NCBI RefSeq assembly: GCF_037042905.1
Contig: NC_087245.1
Span: 13,720,501-13,784,500 of the forward strand
Length of the DNA: 64,000 nt
Direction: 5' to 3'
Origin: Lytechinus pictus
Lineage: Eukaryota; Echinodermata; Echinoidea; Temnopleuroida; Toxopneustidae
Shown in pieces: positions 48,050 to 60,429 of the stretch (position 1 is its first letter; each line of letters starts with the position of its first letter). Position numbers and translations under genes: made by a program. The notes below the pieces were generated by a model. The model was not told where the DNA came from. It saw nothing but the letters and a program-made list of their open reading frames with translations, and did not search any database.

Positions 48050-50400
48050 TTACAACTTTTTAGTACTGGCATGCTTCATGAAAGGGTGTCCTAATTTTGA
48101 ATATAATTATTTGAGGTCACAATGATAATTTTTACCAATCAGTATGAAGATTGCAGCATTTAATTCCAAACTAAAGATTTTATGATCGAACTGTCAACAT
48201 TTTTTTGTTCTGTTTTCACTTCATAAAAAGAGTTCAGCATCTTTATTATTTTATTTTTAAAAATCAACCCAAAGATGTTATGTGATTCTTCCAGAGTCTT
48301 TGACGTATTCACAAAATTATTATCAAAGCAAATCTTGTATGAAGCACTGCACAAAATTTGGTTTGATATTTCTTATATTTTTTTTATACTACATTAAGAT
48401 ATATTTGCTTTCTCTTTTAGACAAATCATTAAATAAAATTGTTTTTTATGATTATTGTTGTAACACACTACTTTTCTTCTGAAATATACTGCACTTTTTA
48501 AAAAAGAAATGTGTAGGTAACAATTTATGCATATTTTCCAATACAATTTCAAACTGTTGCATTCTTTGTGGTACATATTTATCATATACTGAGACAACGC
48601 CAACGGAGTCCAAAAACGCAAATGTTTGTTTAGTGTCAGAATATAGATTGGGGGAGCAGAAAAATTACATTTAAATTTTCAGGATTGTCAAATAGGTAAA
48701 GAAGAAAATAGATATTCGGATGTTTTTGTTTATTCATTCTTGAAAAGTCCTCATGTCTTGATAAAATATACCAAGGAATATTGGATACTCCCAGATGACC
48801 ACAACATAAGCATTGTGAAGAATAGATCAAATAGGTAAATGGTGGTAATATCAACTAGACTTCAAATTTTCAAAATTGTACGAAAAGAAACATTGTTAGA
48901 ATATTGTTCACTGTGCCATGTCTTTATTAACATGTCAACTTTATCTTGATCTAGGTGGACTGTTTCATTTAAGCAGATCGCTAAATTTAGCCATTACATT
49001 GCAACCGCCAAAATAATGGAACGTAGAAGCCAAGTGAATCTCTCACCTGTAATCTCATTGGCTAAAGTTGAATTTTTTTATGTTGATTAAAATCTTTATT
49101 ATTATTGCAAGTTGTTAGTGCAAATTATATCATTTGGCACAAATTCATCATTAAATGTTGAAGCGATGACTTTAACACTCCATGGGGGTGTTAAATACAT
49201 TGCTTTAACAATTAATGTGAAACTTTTGAAAAATGTGAAACACCCCCCTGATTTCATTGATTTGTAAAATCATGCTTAGCTTTACTAGCAGCTTCATTAG
49301 ACACCCTCCCTTACTCTGTGCTTATGAGACAGGAGTTAAAATCAACCGCAAAGCTTTTACTGATCTAAATCAATCACAGCATAATACTGGGACCTTAATC
49401 GGGCCCATACTTCACATTCTGGAAAACTCTTGTCATAGAAATTGATTTTGAGAGATGTGTAGATTGATTCTAACATTGCCAGTATATGTTTCTGTGTTTC
49501 CTAAAAATGTTCTGGAGATTGTTCACAAATATGCCTCCATGTATGTACACTGATTTATATGTAACTCCATTCTTGTCCATCATTGTCGAGGAATAAACCT
49601 TCCATAGGTTATCACACACATCATTGATATCTGTTATAGATATATTTTAATCATGATTATGAAAGACATTTAGCTACTGTTTATTAATATTAGTGTGATT
49701 ACATCTACTCTGTAAATTAAAGTTTATTTCTAATTCTTTATATAGAGCTGCTAAGTTTCCCAAGCAATTAAAAAAATTACTTAAAAAGTGAATATTTTAG
49801 CAGGAAAAACTCCCAATATTCTGTAGCTTCATTTTGTGCATCAATAACCTCGCTTAAAATGTATGTTCTCTATGAATCTTTCTGATTTTATGCTAAATTC
49901 TATCTGTAGTGTGAATATTGGCAGCTCTGTTGATAGGAAGAGATGAACAAATTATGTCATGGTTACTTCAATATCCTGTGGGTCAAACTGTAGTAATCTT
50001 ATTAAATTATGGTAACTACTTGTCTACCTATAACTGCTTTGTCAAGATATATTGTTAAATTTCCAATGTGAGTGGGATATTCCTATCATCCTGTCTCAAA
50101 ATGTTTATGACGATACAAGCTCACACGCCCTCTCTATGTGTTTTATTCTGTTGCTTTCTTGTAAATGGTTCCATTTTAACGTGTGAGTGAGAATATCATA
50201 GCCATTCAAATTTTGAATAAACATGTTTTATGTTTATGTAATTAGCAGCATTGGAGAGATGACATTTTATAAACTTATTTTATTATTTGTCAGTTATAGA
50301 AAAGAGGAGAACTAACAACCCAATATTGTGGTGTTCGTATTGAGGTTTTTACTTTTATTGAACCATGTACACACAAAAAATAAACATTTTATCGAGTGAT

Positions 50401-51424
50401 GAAAATAGAATCCATTGCAGCTTCTTTTTTTATTCTTGTCATAATTCTGGATAATATTCTTTACAACCCTGACACATCACCATGTACTTTTAAAATTCCC
50501 CTGAAATTACAACAAAATTTTCAAGCTTCAAAATGCTAGACACATTCACACCCGCCTTTACCAGATATGTTTTAAGCCTACATGCTATAGCCAAGGATGC
50601 ACAATCTTTGTGCCTCACATCAAAAGTTCTCATATTTACAACCACAATCTGACACTGCAAATGTCCCTGCAACCTGCAGAAATCCCTGTGAATATTGATA
50701 TTTTGGGGTATTTCTTTTGGATACACTATGAGTGGTTTCACACTTGTGAAATACCTGTTATTTTTTTTCATTTTGGTATAGGATTTCTGTTCAGACAATA
50801 TGAGGTACTTTTCCCAGAAGGGGGAGTGAAAGCAGCTCCCCCCTCCTTCTCTTTTCATGTTGTCTGTTGATTAATTATGTGATTGGTTGCTGGTAGGAAT
50901 TACAATGTCTGACTGCTATCAGTAATTGAGCTTGGTTACAGATTTCATTCTCAAAAGAATTAATAATAAAAACTGATTAGTGATGAAAACAAAATGAATA
51001 AGAATTTAATGTAGAACTGGATTAGAATGAAAACTTACATTTTTTACTGAAAATTTTCACAAAAATTCACCATAATTGTGAACGAAATCCTTAAATTTTA
51101 CTTTAAAAAATGTATAAGTGCCCAAATAACAAGCACAGGAGCCTCACTTTCGACTTTCTTCGAAAATGTTTATGCATCCAGCGACGAGTAGGCCTAAACT
51201 ATTCACAAATGGAACCATATTACTTGCAAAGTAATTTAATTTTCATTGCAAGTTGTGGGTTGTCAACACATGCAATGTGCAGTATAAGATTGTGAAAATA
51301 TATCAAAATTATACTGTGAGCAAATTATGTCTGAAATGCCATATAAGTGATATCACATTCTATGTTCCCTTTGATCATGGACAAGGAGAGTCATAAAAAC
51401 ACAAGTATCACTTCATTTAGAGGA
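50401..51424. other. Unassigned AT-rich sequence
   Basis: I see nothing recognisable. Overlapping frames on both strands at 50490-50870 have no known similarity. Confidence 0.4.
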
Positions 51425-51641
51425 ACAGTGGCAGACCCCCCCCCCCCACCCCTTAAGAGCCATAAACAAAATTTTTAATGTAAATATGTTTTTTTTTAAG
51501 TCACAGCATATTTTTTTTTGGGGATATATCATTGAAACACAAGTGAGGACCCTTTTTTTTCTTTCTTTTTGGGGGCTTGTCAAAATCTCATTTGGGAAAA
51601 TGTGCCCCCACCCCTTTGGAAAATCCTGGATCGGCCCCTGT
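51425..51641. mobile_element. Short G/C-tract element with ACAG-GGC ends
   Basis: ACAGTGGCAGACCC on the left and reversed ACAGGGGCCGATCC on the right match at 10 of 14, each followed by a C or G tract. 217 bases, non-coding. Confidence 0.55.
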
Positions 51642-51695
51642 ATAAGAATATGTAAGATTTAGAGCATCTTGTTAAACCCTCCTCCTTTCTTTCCT

Positions 51696-52335
51696 ATAGG
51701 ACCCATGGCAGCAATTTGTAATTTCCAAATAAAGTATTTATCACCTACATGGCAGAAGAAATTGTATATTTTGTTACAAAGCATGTTTTCAGACAGTGTT
51801 TTACTCATAGGTCACAATTAAATGCATTTTGTAGTGCACTCTTATGAAGAAGTATAGTTTCTCCATTTGCATAGGGCCTATGGCGACTGTTTTGAATGTC
51901 AAAATACAGCATTTCATACTACGGAAAAAAAATGATATATCTCATTAGAAGTCACGTTGACAATATTACAGGCATTTTATAGTCACACAAAGCCAAATTT
52001 TGTCAAAATTATCCGTCCCCAAGTTGTTCATAACATACATGTAGTTATATAGGGACATATGGCAGTCACTTGTAATATCAAAATTTGTCACATACATGAC
52101 ATGAGAAATGATATATTTCGTTAGCAATCATATTTTCAGTCAGTACTTCACTCGTAGACTCTTCACAAGTACATGCATTTTAGTGCTCACTCTTTGCTCT
52201 ATTAATATTGTGCATAAAAGTATAGTACAGGGGTCTATATGGCAGCCATTTTTAATAACAAGGAAATAATTACTTTGTCAAATATTCCATTATTTCACTT
52301 CTGGGTCACAATTACAGGCATTTTATAGCCAATGT
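51696..52335. repeat. Four-unit tandem repeat of about 176 bp
   Basis: ATAGGG-like starts followed by (A)TGGC occur at 51696, 51871, 52049 and 52227 (periods 175, 178, 178). Each unit continues with a TTTGTAAT-like block, an AATGATATAT-like block and ends near a GCATTTTATAG-like block. The units are clearly diverged. Confidence 0.7.
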
Positions 52336-52535
52336 GTGTGCTTTTTTCCATTGGTAACTTGCATATTTGGTGGCCATATTAGATTTTGTCAATTCCTCGC
52401 TGAACTTGTGCTCATTCAGATTTGGAATCACGAATCGGGCAGCAGTCAGCACCCTCGAATTGACAAGACCATTAAAAACATTGTGTTTATGAAACAAAAC
52501 AAGGTCAGACCTCTTTCCAAATTATAAAAAAAGGA

Positions 52536-53720
52536 TTGCAAGAGCCCCCCCCCCCCCCCCAACGTTTCCAATTCTCCTTCTCTTTGATCCCCTATAATGC
52601 TTTCCCCCCCATTCATTTTCATTCAATGAAGGCGTGTTTTTTAGAGGAAGTTCACCATGTTCACCCTGAAAAAAGGGTCCGATGTGAAAATACCAGAACA
52701 AATGATAAAAATGTTAAAGGTTTGAGGAAAATCCATCAAATATTTAGGAAGTTCTATAATTTTATTTGTTATGTAAATTACAAAAACACTGAAAAGGGGA
52801 AATTAATGGTTTATGATGAATAAACATTTTTTAATTCTATTAAGCGAGCGCGTAACGCAAGCTGAAAAAATATATATACAGCACTTGTTTTTTTACCATG
52901 AACAGGATGTACTTTTCGCTAAAACACTAAATAATGAAAACTCGAATTCCGAGCAGAAGACCTTGTGCATGTTTCCTTCAAAACGGGATATTTTAAGCCC
53001 CACAGTCTTCCAGTAAGATTATTATCTCTCTTAACCAGCAATGCTCGCGAATTTGAGCAATTTTTTTATATCTATATTATAATGACCTGAAAGTTTGTCT
53101 TTTTTCCAATCTCCCCTCATTCAGTTTTATCGATGTCCCTCTTCTTTTCTCTCCTCCCTCCCTTTATTTTTTATTTTTCCCCTCTCTCTTTTTCTTATTA
53201 TTTCTTTTTTGCGCCGCCAAATTGGGAAGGAGAGCCACCCTTTCGACCCCTTGGATCCTCTTATGGCTGTCACTTGTCTGATGATGTACGAACCCATTTT
53301 TTTTTTGGAAAATTAGATTTCGTTGATTGTTTTATCATGCGATACTATGTGGGAAGCTGCTCACATTATGAGTAGGACCATGGACCTATTACGGGTCCAT
53401 GGTAGGACACACATTTTTTTTTGCTGTTTCACAAACATGATTACCAAAATAAACAATGCGAGCGCGAAGCGCGAGATTTTAAATATCCTGAGATGATAAC
53501 TGGACGTTATATTTAAGCAATTTTGGAACCATGAATAAGATATTCAGCACTTTAAAAATATGAACATCATGAGAAAAATAATTTGCGCATATTGACTTGA
53601 ACACTAAATGTATGTTATCCTATTGAATAGATCATTTATTTATCTCAGTCAGCAGCCACTGCGATCACGAAGTGCGAAATTTTGAATTTTATATCATGAC
53701 GCAAAAGATTGCATGGATGG
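52536..53720. repeat. Mixed repeat debris with GAAGCGCGAG-type palindromes
   Basis: It includes a C tract (52546-52560), a fragment of the 3530-4051 MITE family (about 52640-52810; GAAGTTCACC and GGTTTGAGGAAAATCC), and GCGAGCGCGAAGCGCGAG (53458-53475) with relatives at about 52845 and 53668. A 10-bp hairpin ACCATGGACC (53377-53386 with 53394-53403) is also present. No coding gene is seen. Confidence 0.5.
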
Positions 53721-54420
53721 TGTTCATGGTGTTGGTGACTATTGTAGGGAGCTAACAGCGAGTGAAGAGTGAAAAGAGTGAAGAGTGAAAACTGCTGTTT
53801 TGGAACACTTTTTGTTGAGTAGGGTGCTGGTATTCATTTTTTGTTCATTTCTGGGGGCAAGTGGGGGGGGGGGGGGGCAACGATAGCTGACTGCATGGGG
53901 AGCAATTTCCATATTCTGAAAATGCGCCCCTTAACAAGTATTGGTAACAAAACGATACTCTTGGCAAATGTTCCCTGAAATGAACCCCTAAACAAGTACA
54001 GGAATGTTTTATTGTTACGGGTCCTTCGGTCGTCGGCTTTACCTTATTTGGTTTAGTACGACCCCACCTTCTACACCTCGCGCAAATCGGACTCTAAACA
54101 CGAAGTGTTGGGGCAAAAAGGACATCCTTTATAAAACATTTTAATTTTGTTTTATCATCCCCGCGAATTCGACCCTAAACACGTAATTTTCCTAGCAAAA
54201 TAGATACCCTTTTTTCATTATTTTTTTGTTTTTGACACCCTTATCACGTTACGTACGTAACGTGCCCTATCGTGAAAAAGACATCCTTTTTACGTGTTTT
54301 TTTGGTCGCGCATGGTATCCACTCGTCAATGTAAGTGGCCCCCCCGGGCTTTCCTACACGCAACAGAATCTTCATCGTTATTATTATTTTTATTTTTGTG
54401 TCATCAGATTATAGGAACAT
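53721..54420. repeat. CpG-bearing repeat with a perfect 20-bp palindrome
   Basis: It contains a G tract (53862-53876) and a decayed series of CCTAAACAAGTA / CTCTAAACACGAA / CCCTAAACACGTA phrases (53990, 54091, 54172). CACGTTACGTACGTAACGTG at 54245-54264 is its own reverse complement. Short frames are spurious. Confidence 0.5.
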
Positions 54421-54689
54421 GCGAGCTCGGCCTCAGTGTGCGAGGGGGGTGCGCGTATGTAGAATGTTTTTATTTTCTACTTATTTTCCAATCCTTTTTT
54501 TTTCTTCGTAATGTTCTAAAAATGTTTACATTCTCTGCTTCTTGAGGTTTCAGACTTATACCATGTTTTATCTTTGACAAAATATAGGAAAATATTGTCT
54601 AATTGTGATTGTTTTGAAAAGGGCTTTTGAATAGGCCCTACTTGATAAGATCATTTGTGGTAGGTCCTGTCATGCCATGAGGCCAGGCC

Positions 54690-54869
54690 CAGATATAGAT
54701 ACGAAACGAAGGTGAAGCAAAATTCGCGCGTGCTATTATTCAACGCATGCGCAATATGTGGAATGACATTATCGTCGTTGCCATTTTGTAGCCATTTTGG
54801 AAAATTGCTTCCGTGCAGTTTCTACATTTCATGCTGAGTATCTCACGATTTCTCTGAGTTCTTCCAGTG
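54690..54869 (+). promoter_or_regulatory. Candidate promoter and first non-coding exon of the zinc-finger gene
   Basis: This stretch has an NRF1-like site (CGCATGCGC, around 54744) and two close YY1-like sites (GCCATTTTG around 54780 and 54792). YY1 sites just downstream of transcription starts are common in TATA-less metazoan promoters. Local CpG content is higher than in the surroundings, and there is a usable donor, CCAGTG|gtaaat, at 54870. The downstream acceptor at 61341 would pair with it. The link is inference; no TATA box is seen, and other start sites in the 54-61 kb interval are possible. Confidence 0.4.
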
Positions 54870-55267
54870 GTAAATATTGTCTTGTACTATTTAATGTAAT
54901 TCTAGATGGAAAATGTGTTCTTCATATTTCTTTTTTGTTGTTTTTTTCGTTAAGGCCGGCCTTTGACGTTAAACGGCAACATGTTATTGCCGATTTGTGT
55001 GTGTGTTGATTAATGTTGGGATGTGAAGCGCAGCCTTTCCTGTCTTCCTCAGAATTCATGCGTGAACTAATTAATTCATTCACATTCGACTAAAGTCGAT
55101 TTTTTTTTCACTGACACGCCAACCACAAATCCTTTATTCACAATATAGAAAAATAGGTACCGAATATTGTTCATCTCTGCAGTGCTGCATGCACACTGTC
55201 ATTGTGGCGCGGCCTGTGCAGCGCAGCACAGACAGTTCCACCATGCCTGAGCCTCCATGGACCTACT

Positions 55268-55690
55268 ACTACACACTCTACTTACATCTCCATGTGTGGC
55301 AAAATAAGGGTGGCAATGTTTGGCTTATTTTCTCTTTTTCTATGGGGAAAATGCTTGATTTCTTGACACTGACAGTTTCCATTACATCTATATGTAATTA
55401 TCATATAACATATCCTAAGTAAATTTGATTCTCTAAATTATTTTTTCTTAATTAAAAATAGAGATTGAAAAATGAAAATTTTCTTGCCATATACATCTCC
55501 ACCAACAGAGGGCGTACACAAAAAAAACATGCCCAAAATTCAAGTTTTTGAGTGCTCTGGTGAATACAAAAATTATTCCCAAGTTAATATTGAAAATTAA
55601 ATTGCAACTGTATGGAAATTAGTAATTTTGGTGATTTTTTAAAGTGTGTGCTATGTACAGCATTGGCATACCGTACCATAGTCTAAGTCA
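55268..55690. repeat. Dispersed repeat, copy A
   Basis: It aligns with 58580-59024 in direct orientation (shared TGGCAATGTTTGGCTTATTTT, GAGTGCTCTGGTGAATAC and GCATTGGCATA blocks), roughly 85 per cent alike by eye. It carries a CCAACAGAGGGCG motif (55502-55514). Confidence 0.7.
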
Positions 55691-57626
55691 TACCTGTAGG
55701 TCTCGCGCGCGTAAAGCATTCCCCATAGACTTGTGTGTTAAAATGGCACTTAAGAAAAATTCATAAAAAATGAATGTGAAATTAGAGGGTCGAATGTTTA
55801 CTACCTTTGGATAGGATATATATCTGACAACAATCCATATCTGACCAGAGAAGGGTATCGTAGCCAGCTCATTTTAAAAATAAATCGCCATTTATAAGAT
55901 AAATATGATGGGATCAAATTCATCAACTGAAACAGTAAAATAGCCCCAATTCTTCCGCCAGTCAAAAAATAGTTCCAAATCGTTGATATATCTTTCCAAT
56001 TTGGGCAAAGGAAGTTCAGTAGTTACCATTTCTAGAATCAGTGTTAGATTTTGAATCATATTCATGCACTTTTGTCAATCAGCAATATCAAATTTAAAAA
56101 ATTCGAATGGGTTGGGTCGAACGAATATCTGTAGCCCTCCTGATGTAATTAGGCTCATGGCATCTATATTATATGACCTATAAATTTTATTTTCTTAAAT
56201 AGCTACTTTGCTATTCTTTTATATCTGTACACTCACACTAGCACAAAGAAATGCATTGAAAATGCCTATTTTCTATGCAATGACCCATTTTAATGTGTTA
56301 CTCATACATGTTATATTCACTATATGGATGATATCCTACCTGCATATAGCCCAATGAGTGAATGCAATGACAATATACATAGGCCCCTATTCTCCTTGTA
56401 ATATAAAGGTGTATGTATATTTTGTGTAGATATCAGGATACCAGAACTGCCCCAAACATAATTACCAGATATACATGAAATTGAATGAGGAAACAATAAA
56501 AGAATGAGAACATATTACTTTAGTACATTTGCACTTGACCTATTATATCAAAATCTTCCTAGGGCTATTGCCTATCAGATGTAAGAAGGAAGAGATACAT
56601 AAATAGATAGAAAGAGAGAGAGAGAAAGAAAGAAAGATAATTTTATAGATGGCATGGCTTATAAAGAGGGGGGGGGGGGGGCGGGCTAGACTAAGATTTG
56701 AGCACACAGCCACCCCCCCTCCCTCCTTAGTTGAGCACTATTAGATACCTTACCTTACTCTGTGCCTTTTTCTAAATACCTTCTTGAAGGTACCACTCTA
56801 GTTCTCTTCAGTAAAGTTCACAAAGTTCTATTTCCTCTCTACCCCATTCCAAAGAACAATTTCAACATGAGCAATTTGTTAAGGTCTTTCTAACATTAAG
56901 GAGGTGATCATACACTAGCACATACCAATGATGAATCAAAACATAAAGAGGCCTAGACTCTCATTGACCAGTCTATATGCATTCCTAGGCTTACATACAC
57001 ATACCTACTAACTTTACCTGATATATAGCCTTGCTAAGCCATTAAATCCATTTTTGGCACCACTTGATGACTAAACATATTGATATCAGTTAGAAATTGT
57101 TTGCTACTGAGGAGTTTGGGCAGGTATTCCATCCACTATAGGGAACTCGCCTGTATTACCTATAGGTCTCACGCGCGTAAAACATTCCCCATAGACTTGT
57201 GTGTTAAAATGGCACTTAAGAAAAATTCATAAAAAATAAATGTGAAATTAGAGGGTCGAATGTTTACTACCTTTGGATAGGATATATATCTGACATTCCA
57301 TATCTGACCAGAGAAGGGTATCGTAGCCAGCTCATTTTAAAAATAAATCGCCATTTATGAAGATAAATATGATGGGATCAAATTCATCAACTGAAACAGT
57401 AAAATAGCCCCAATTCTTCCGCCAGTCAAAAAATAGTTCCAAATCATTGATATATCTTTCCAATTTGGGCAAAGGAAGTTCAATAGTTACCATTTCTAGA
57501 ATCAGTGTTAGATTTTGAATCATATTCATGCACTTTTGTCAATCAGCAATATCAAATTTAAAAAATTCGAATGGGTTGGGTCGAAAGAATATCTGTAGCC
57601 CTCCTGATGTAATTAGGCTCATGGCA
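55691..57626. mobile_element. LTR-like insertion: two 470-bp direct repeats around about 1 kb
   Basis: 55691-56162 and 57157-57626 are direct repeats differing at about ten sites by eye. The unit sits between two copies of ACCTGTAG (55692-55699 and 57626-57633), and copy A' at 59025 shows one uninterrupted ACCTGTAG followed by the same ATTCCCC. The roughly 1-kb interior has no pol-type frame, and I see no clear primer-binding site or polypurine tract. A non-autonomous LTR-type element (TRIM-like) or a local duplication are both possible. Confidence 0.55.
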
Positions 57627-58579
57627 CCTGTAGATTCCCCCATAGGCAGGATGGTTGCGGTGAGCCAGTGACTTAACCCAGGGAGCTCCTGGCCGGAGCC
57701 CAGGAGTCAACCGTGCAAATCGAGAGAGACACGGGACTGGGGTAGATTGGGGTCTCAATATTAGTAATCTTAATAAAATGTGGTAACAGAAATTATGCAC
57801 TTACCACGATTATATGGTTGAAGGTCTATCGTGACACACAAATCCTGACATCGAGGCACAGACTGGAACCTCAAAAAAACAAAATATAGCCTCACTGATC
57901 GGCCATTTTGACTTTTGTTTCGAATTTTGAAAGAAGCCAGGAGAGGTATCGCGACAGAATTCATTTTTTTTAGGAAAGAGCATGGCTAGTAGTAGTATTT
58001 GAAGAGAACAAATTAAGATTAAAGATGGATGTAACGATATCAAATTTGGGTGAATCCAATAGGCAATATGTGCTAAAGACAAAGCCAGTAAGAAAAAAAT
58101 TGCTTAGATATGAGTGAAAAAAACAAACACAGAATTCCATCAAATGTCAGGCATGTCTAGGTCTACATGTATTTTTTTCCAAAGCAATATTACACTGTTA
58201 CACACGCTTTTCTGTGTTTGTGATCAGTTTTGTCAGTTTTCAGCTAATATTTTATGATTTAACAAAGATAAGTTTTATATTAGGCCTAATATATACCAGA
58301 TCTAGGTATAGTCTATAGAGTGACAATTAACCTTGATTTTAAAGACTCTCAATAAATAATTGTCTGATACAACTACATTTTTTTACCTTTAAGGCAGTAC
58401 AAAGGTTGAAAATAATAATAAATGAATAAGGCCAGGGTAAAATTAAATGAAAACAGTTGCGCTTGTAGACCATACAGTACATGTATGTGTGCCATCATGA
58501 ATATTGATGAGGTAGGCTGATGCACTCATTCAATGAACAAGGTATATCATGATATAACCTTGTTTTCTGCTAAATACAT

Positions 58580-59032
58580 TGTACTACTCCATTACATATG
58601 TCCATGTGTGGCAAAACAAGGTTGGCAATGTTTGGCTTATTTTCTCCAATGAAAATAAGCCAAAAATTTCTTTGGGACAAATGCTTGATTTCTTGACACT
58701 GTCAGTTTCCATTACATCTACATGTATTCATCATTGATATCCTAAGTAAATTTGACTCTTTTAATTATTTTTTCTAAATTAAAAACAGAGATTGAAAAGT
58801 GACAATTTTCTTGCTATATTTCTTTTCACCAATAGAGGGCGTATGCAAAATTATTCCCAAAATTCGAATTTTTGAGTGCTCTGGTGAATACAAAAATTAT
58901 TCCCAAAATACTAATGAAAATAAATTGCAACTGTATGGAAATTGGTATTTTGGGTCACAAAAGTGATATTTTAATGATTTTTAAAAGTGTGTGCTGTGTA
59001 CTGCATTGGCATAGTCCTACATGTACCTGTAG
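58580..59032. repeat. Dispersed repeat, copy A' (uninterrupted at ACCTGTAG)
   Basis: The counterpart of 55268-55699. It continues through ACCTGTAG into ATTCCCCACAGGCAGGATGG, whose match lies after the insertion at 57634 onward, and carries CCAATAGAGGGCG (58829-58841). Confidence 0.7.
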
Positions 59033-59039
59033 ATTCCCC

Positions 59040-59460
59040 ACAGGCAGGATGGTTGCAATGAGCAAGTGGGCTGATGATGTCATGTTCCCACTTTCCTCTT
59101 AGAATACATGAAGTCATAGATATTTCACAATTGTGTATCATATATCTCCTTAAATTAAGTTGCAGCAATGACTAAATTAGTCTTTTTTTTTTCATTGGAG
59201 AAAATTGAATAATATAGGTTTCAGAAAATACAAAATAAATTGGGATATGACATCATCAGCTTGCTCATGGCATGTTGCAATCATGCATAAAAATGAAAGC
59301 CAAATAATGCAAACCTTTAAAACGTCATAACTAATTGTTTAGCAGTTATTCCTTCTCTGATTTAGATTAAGTTTTTATTGTTTGTTAGTGGTGCGGCCTA
59401 ACGCACCATAATTGATATGGAAGTAAACTCCCTATTTCATTCAAATCATCTTGATCAAAG
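59040..59460. mobile_element. MITE-related segment with GCTGATGATGTCAT arms
   Basis: GCAATGAGCAAG...GGCTGATGATGTCATG on the left is mirrored by ATGACATCATCAGCTTGCTCATGG on the right. It is related to 31590-32044. Confidence 0.45.
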
Positions 59461-59485
59461 GCTTGTGTTGGCCCAATGTGACTGA

Positions 59486-60429
59486 TTAAGGACGTTCCAC
59501 AGTTAAAATGAAATCCATGTCGTTTTCACCAAACTTTGCACATAGATACTTTAGAACCTGAATATTCGAAATATGCAAAAATTAACATAGGTCCATGAGC
59601 TTGATTTTTTGCTATAGAGCTTCAAAGTTCACCCGAATGGATGTTCTTACGAATTGCGCATTCAAAAGAATTTGGCATTTTTAGACCTCGCAAGATCACT
59701 ACAATGAGTTTAAACCTCTATTACTCAGTCAAAATACCTGAAAAAGTCATCAAATTTCGCAAGAGAGTTAATAAGTGTATCGTTAGAATGGCGAATCTAT
59801 TTATAGTGCTATTTGTTTGCAATTTTAAGTCTAACAGCACTGTCAGTTCTTAAAAATGGCGTAAAACATAACAAAAACCCAATCTCAAAAAAGTGAAATT
59901 TCAATAACAAACTACAAAAGTACAATAAATGCTGCACTTTATTCAAAATCCATGTCATTTTCACCAAAATTTGAAAAGTTGTAGAGGAAGGTATATCTAA
60001 GAGGTGTAAACATTAAAAAATAGGGCTTCATGTGCTTGTTTTCAAACTATCAGCATTTTCATTAGAGCAAATGTGCTTTATAAAACACCAAAAATGCGCC
60101 AAATGCTTTGTATCTATGAGAAGAAAAAATTAAAACCACTCTACCATTTATTCAAAGTCGGGGTCATATTCGTGATTATTGGCAGCACTGCAGAGTAAAG
60201 TATTTTAAAATTGTAGAGATGTTTTTTAAAATGGTCCATGGAATAATTAAAGTTTTTTAGTTTCATAAAATAACGCATCGGATCTGCAGTTAGAGTGCAG
60301 ATGATGAGAAAAATCAGTTCATACCCACAGCTAATTAATCACCTGTTCAACCATTGTGACGTCAGCGGGCATTGTGTAAAATATGCGCAGATCATAATGC
60401 GCACAAACATAACTGTGGAACGTCTTTAA
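59486..60429. mobile_element. TTAA-flanked 0.94-kb non-autonomous element
   Basis: Left end TTAAGGACGTTCCACAGTTA and reversed right end TTAAAGACGTTCCACAGTTA match at 19 of 20 (TTAA at 59486-59489 and 60426-60429), fitting a piggyBac-like TTAA target. The interior has diverged direct repeats beginning AATCCATGTCGTTTTCACC (59512) and AATCCATGTCATTTTCACC (59948). It has no transposase frame. Confidence 0.8.

Larger units (their letters stand above)
43111..50400. other. AT-rich flank of CTDSP: extended 3' UTR or intergenic
   Basis: No gene is seen. Short frames throughout lack any recognisable similarity. It holds three MITEs (43878-44015, 44572-45083, 47805-47972), a hairpin (48018-48049) and a C tract near 46998-47010. 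Several AATAAA signals mean the CTDSP transcript could run well into it. Confidence 0.5.

Noticed and set aside
56166..57156. Retroviral or LTR-retrotransposon coding region between the 470-bp repeats
   Set aside because: No gag- or pol-like frame, primer-binding site or polypurine tract could be found, so only a non-autonomous LTR-like unit is proposed.
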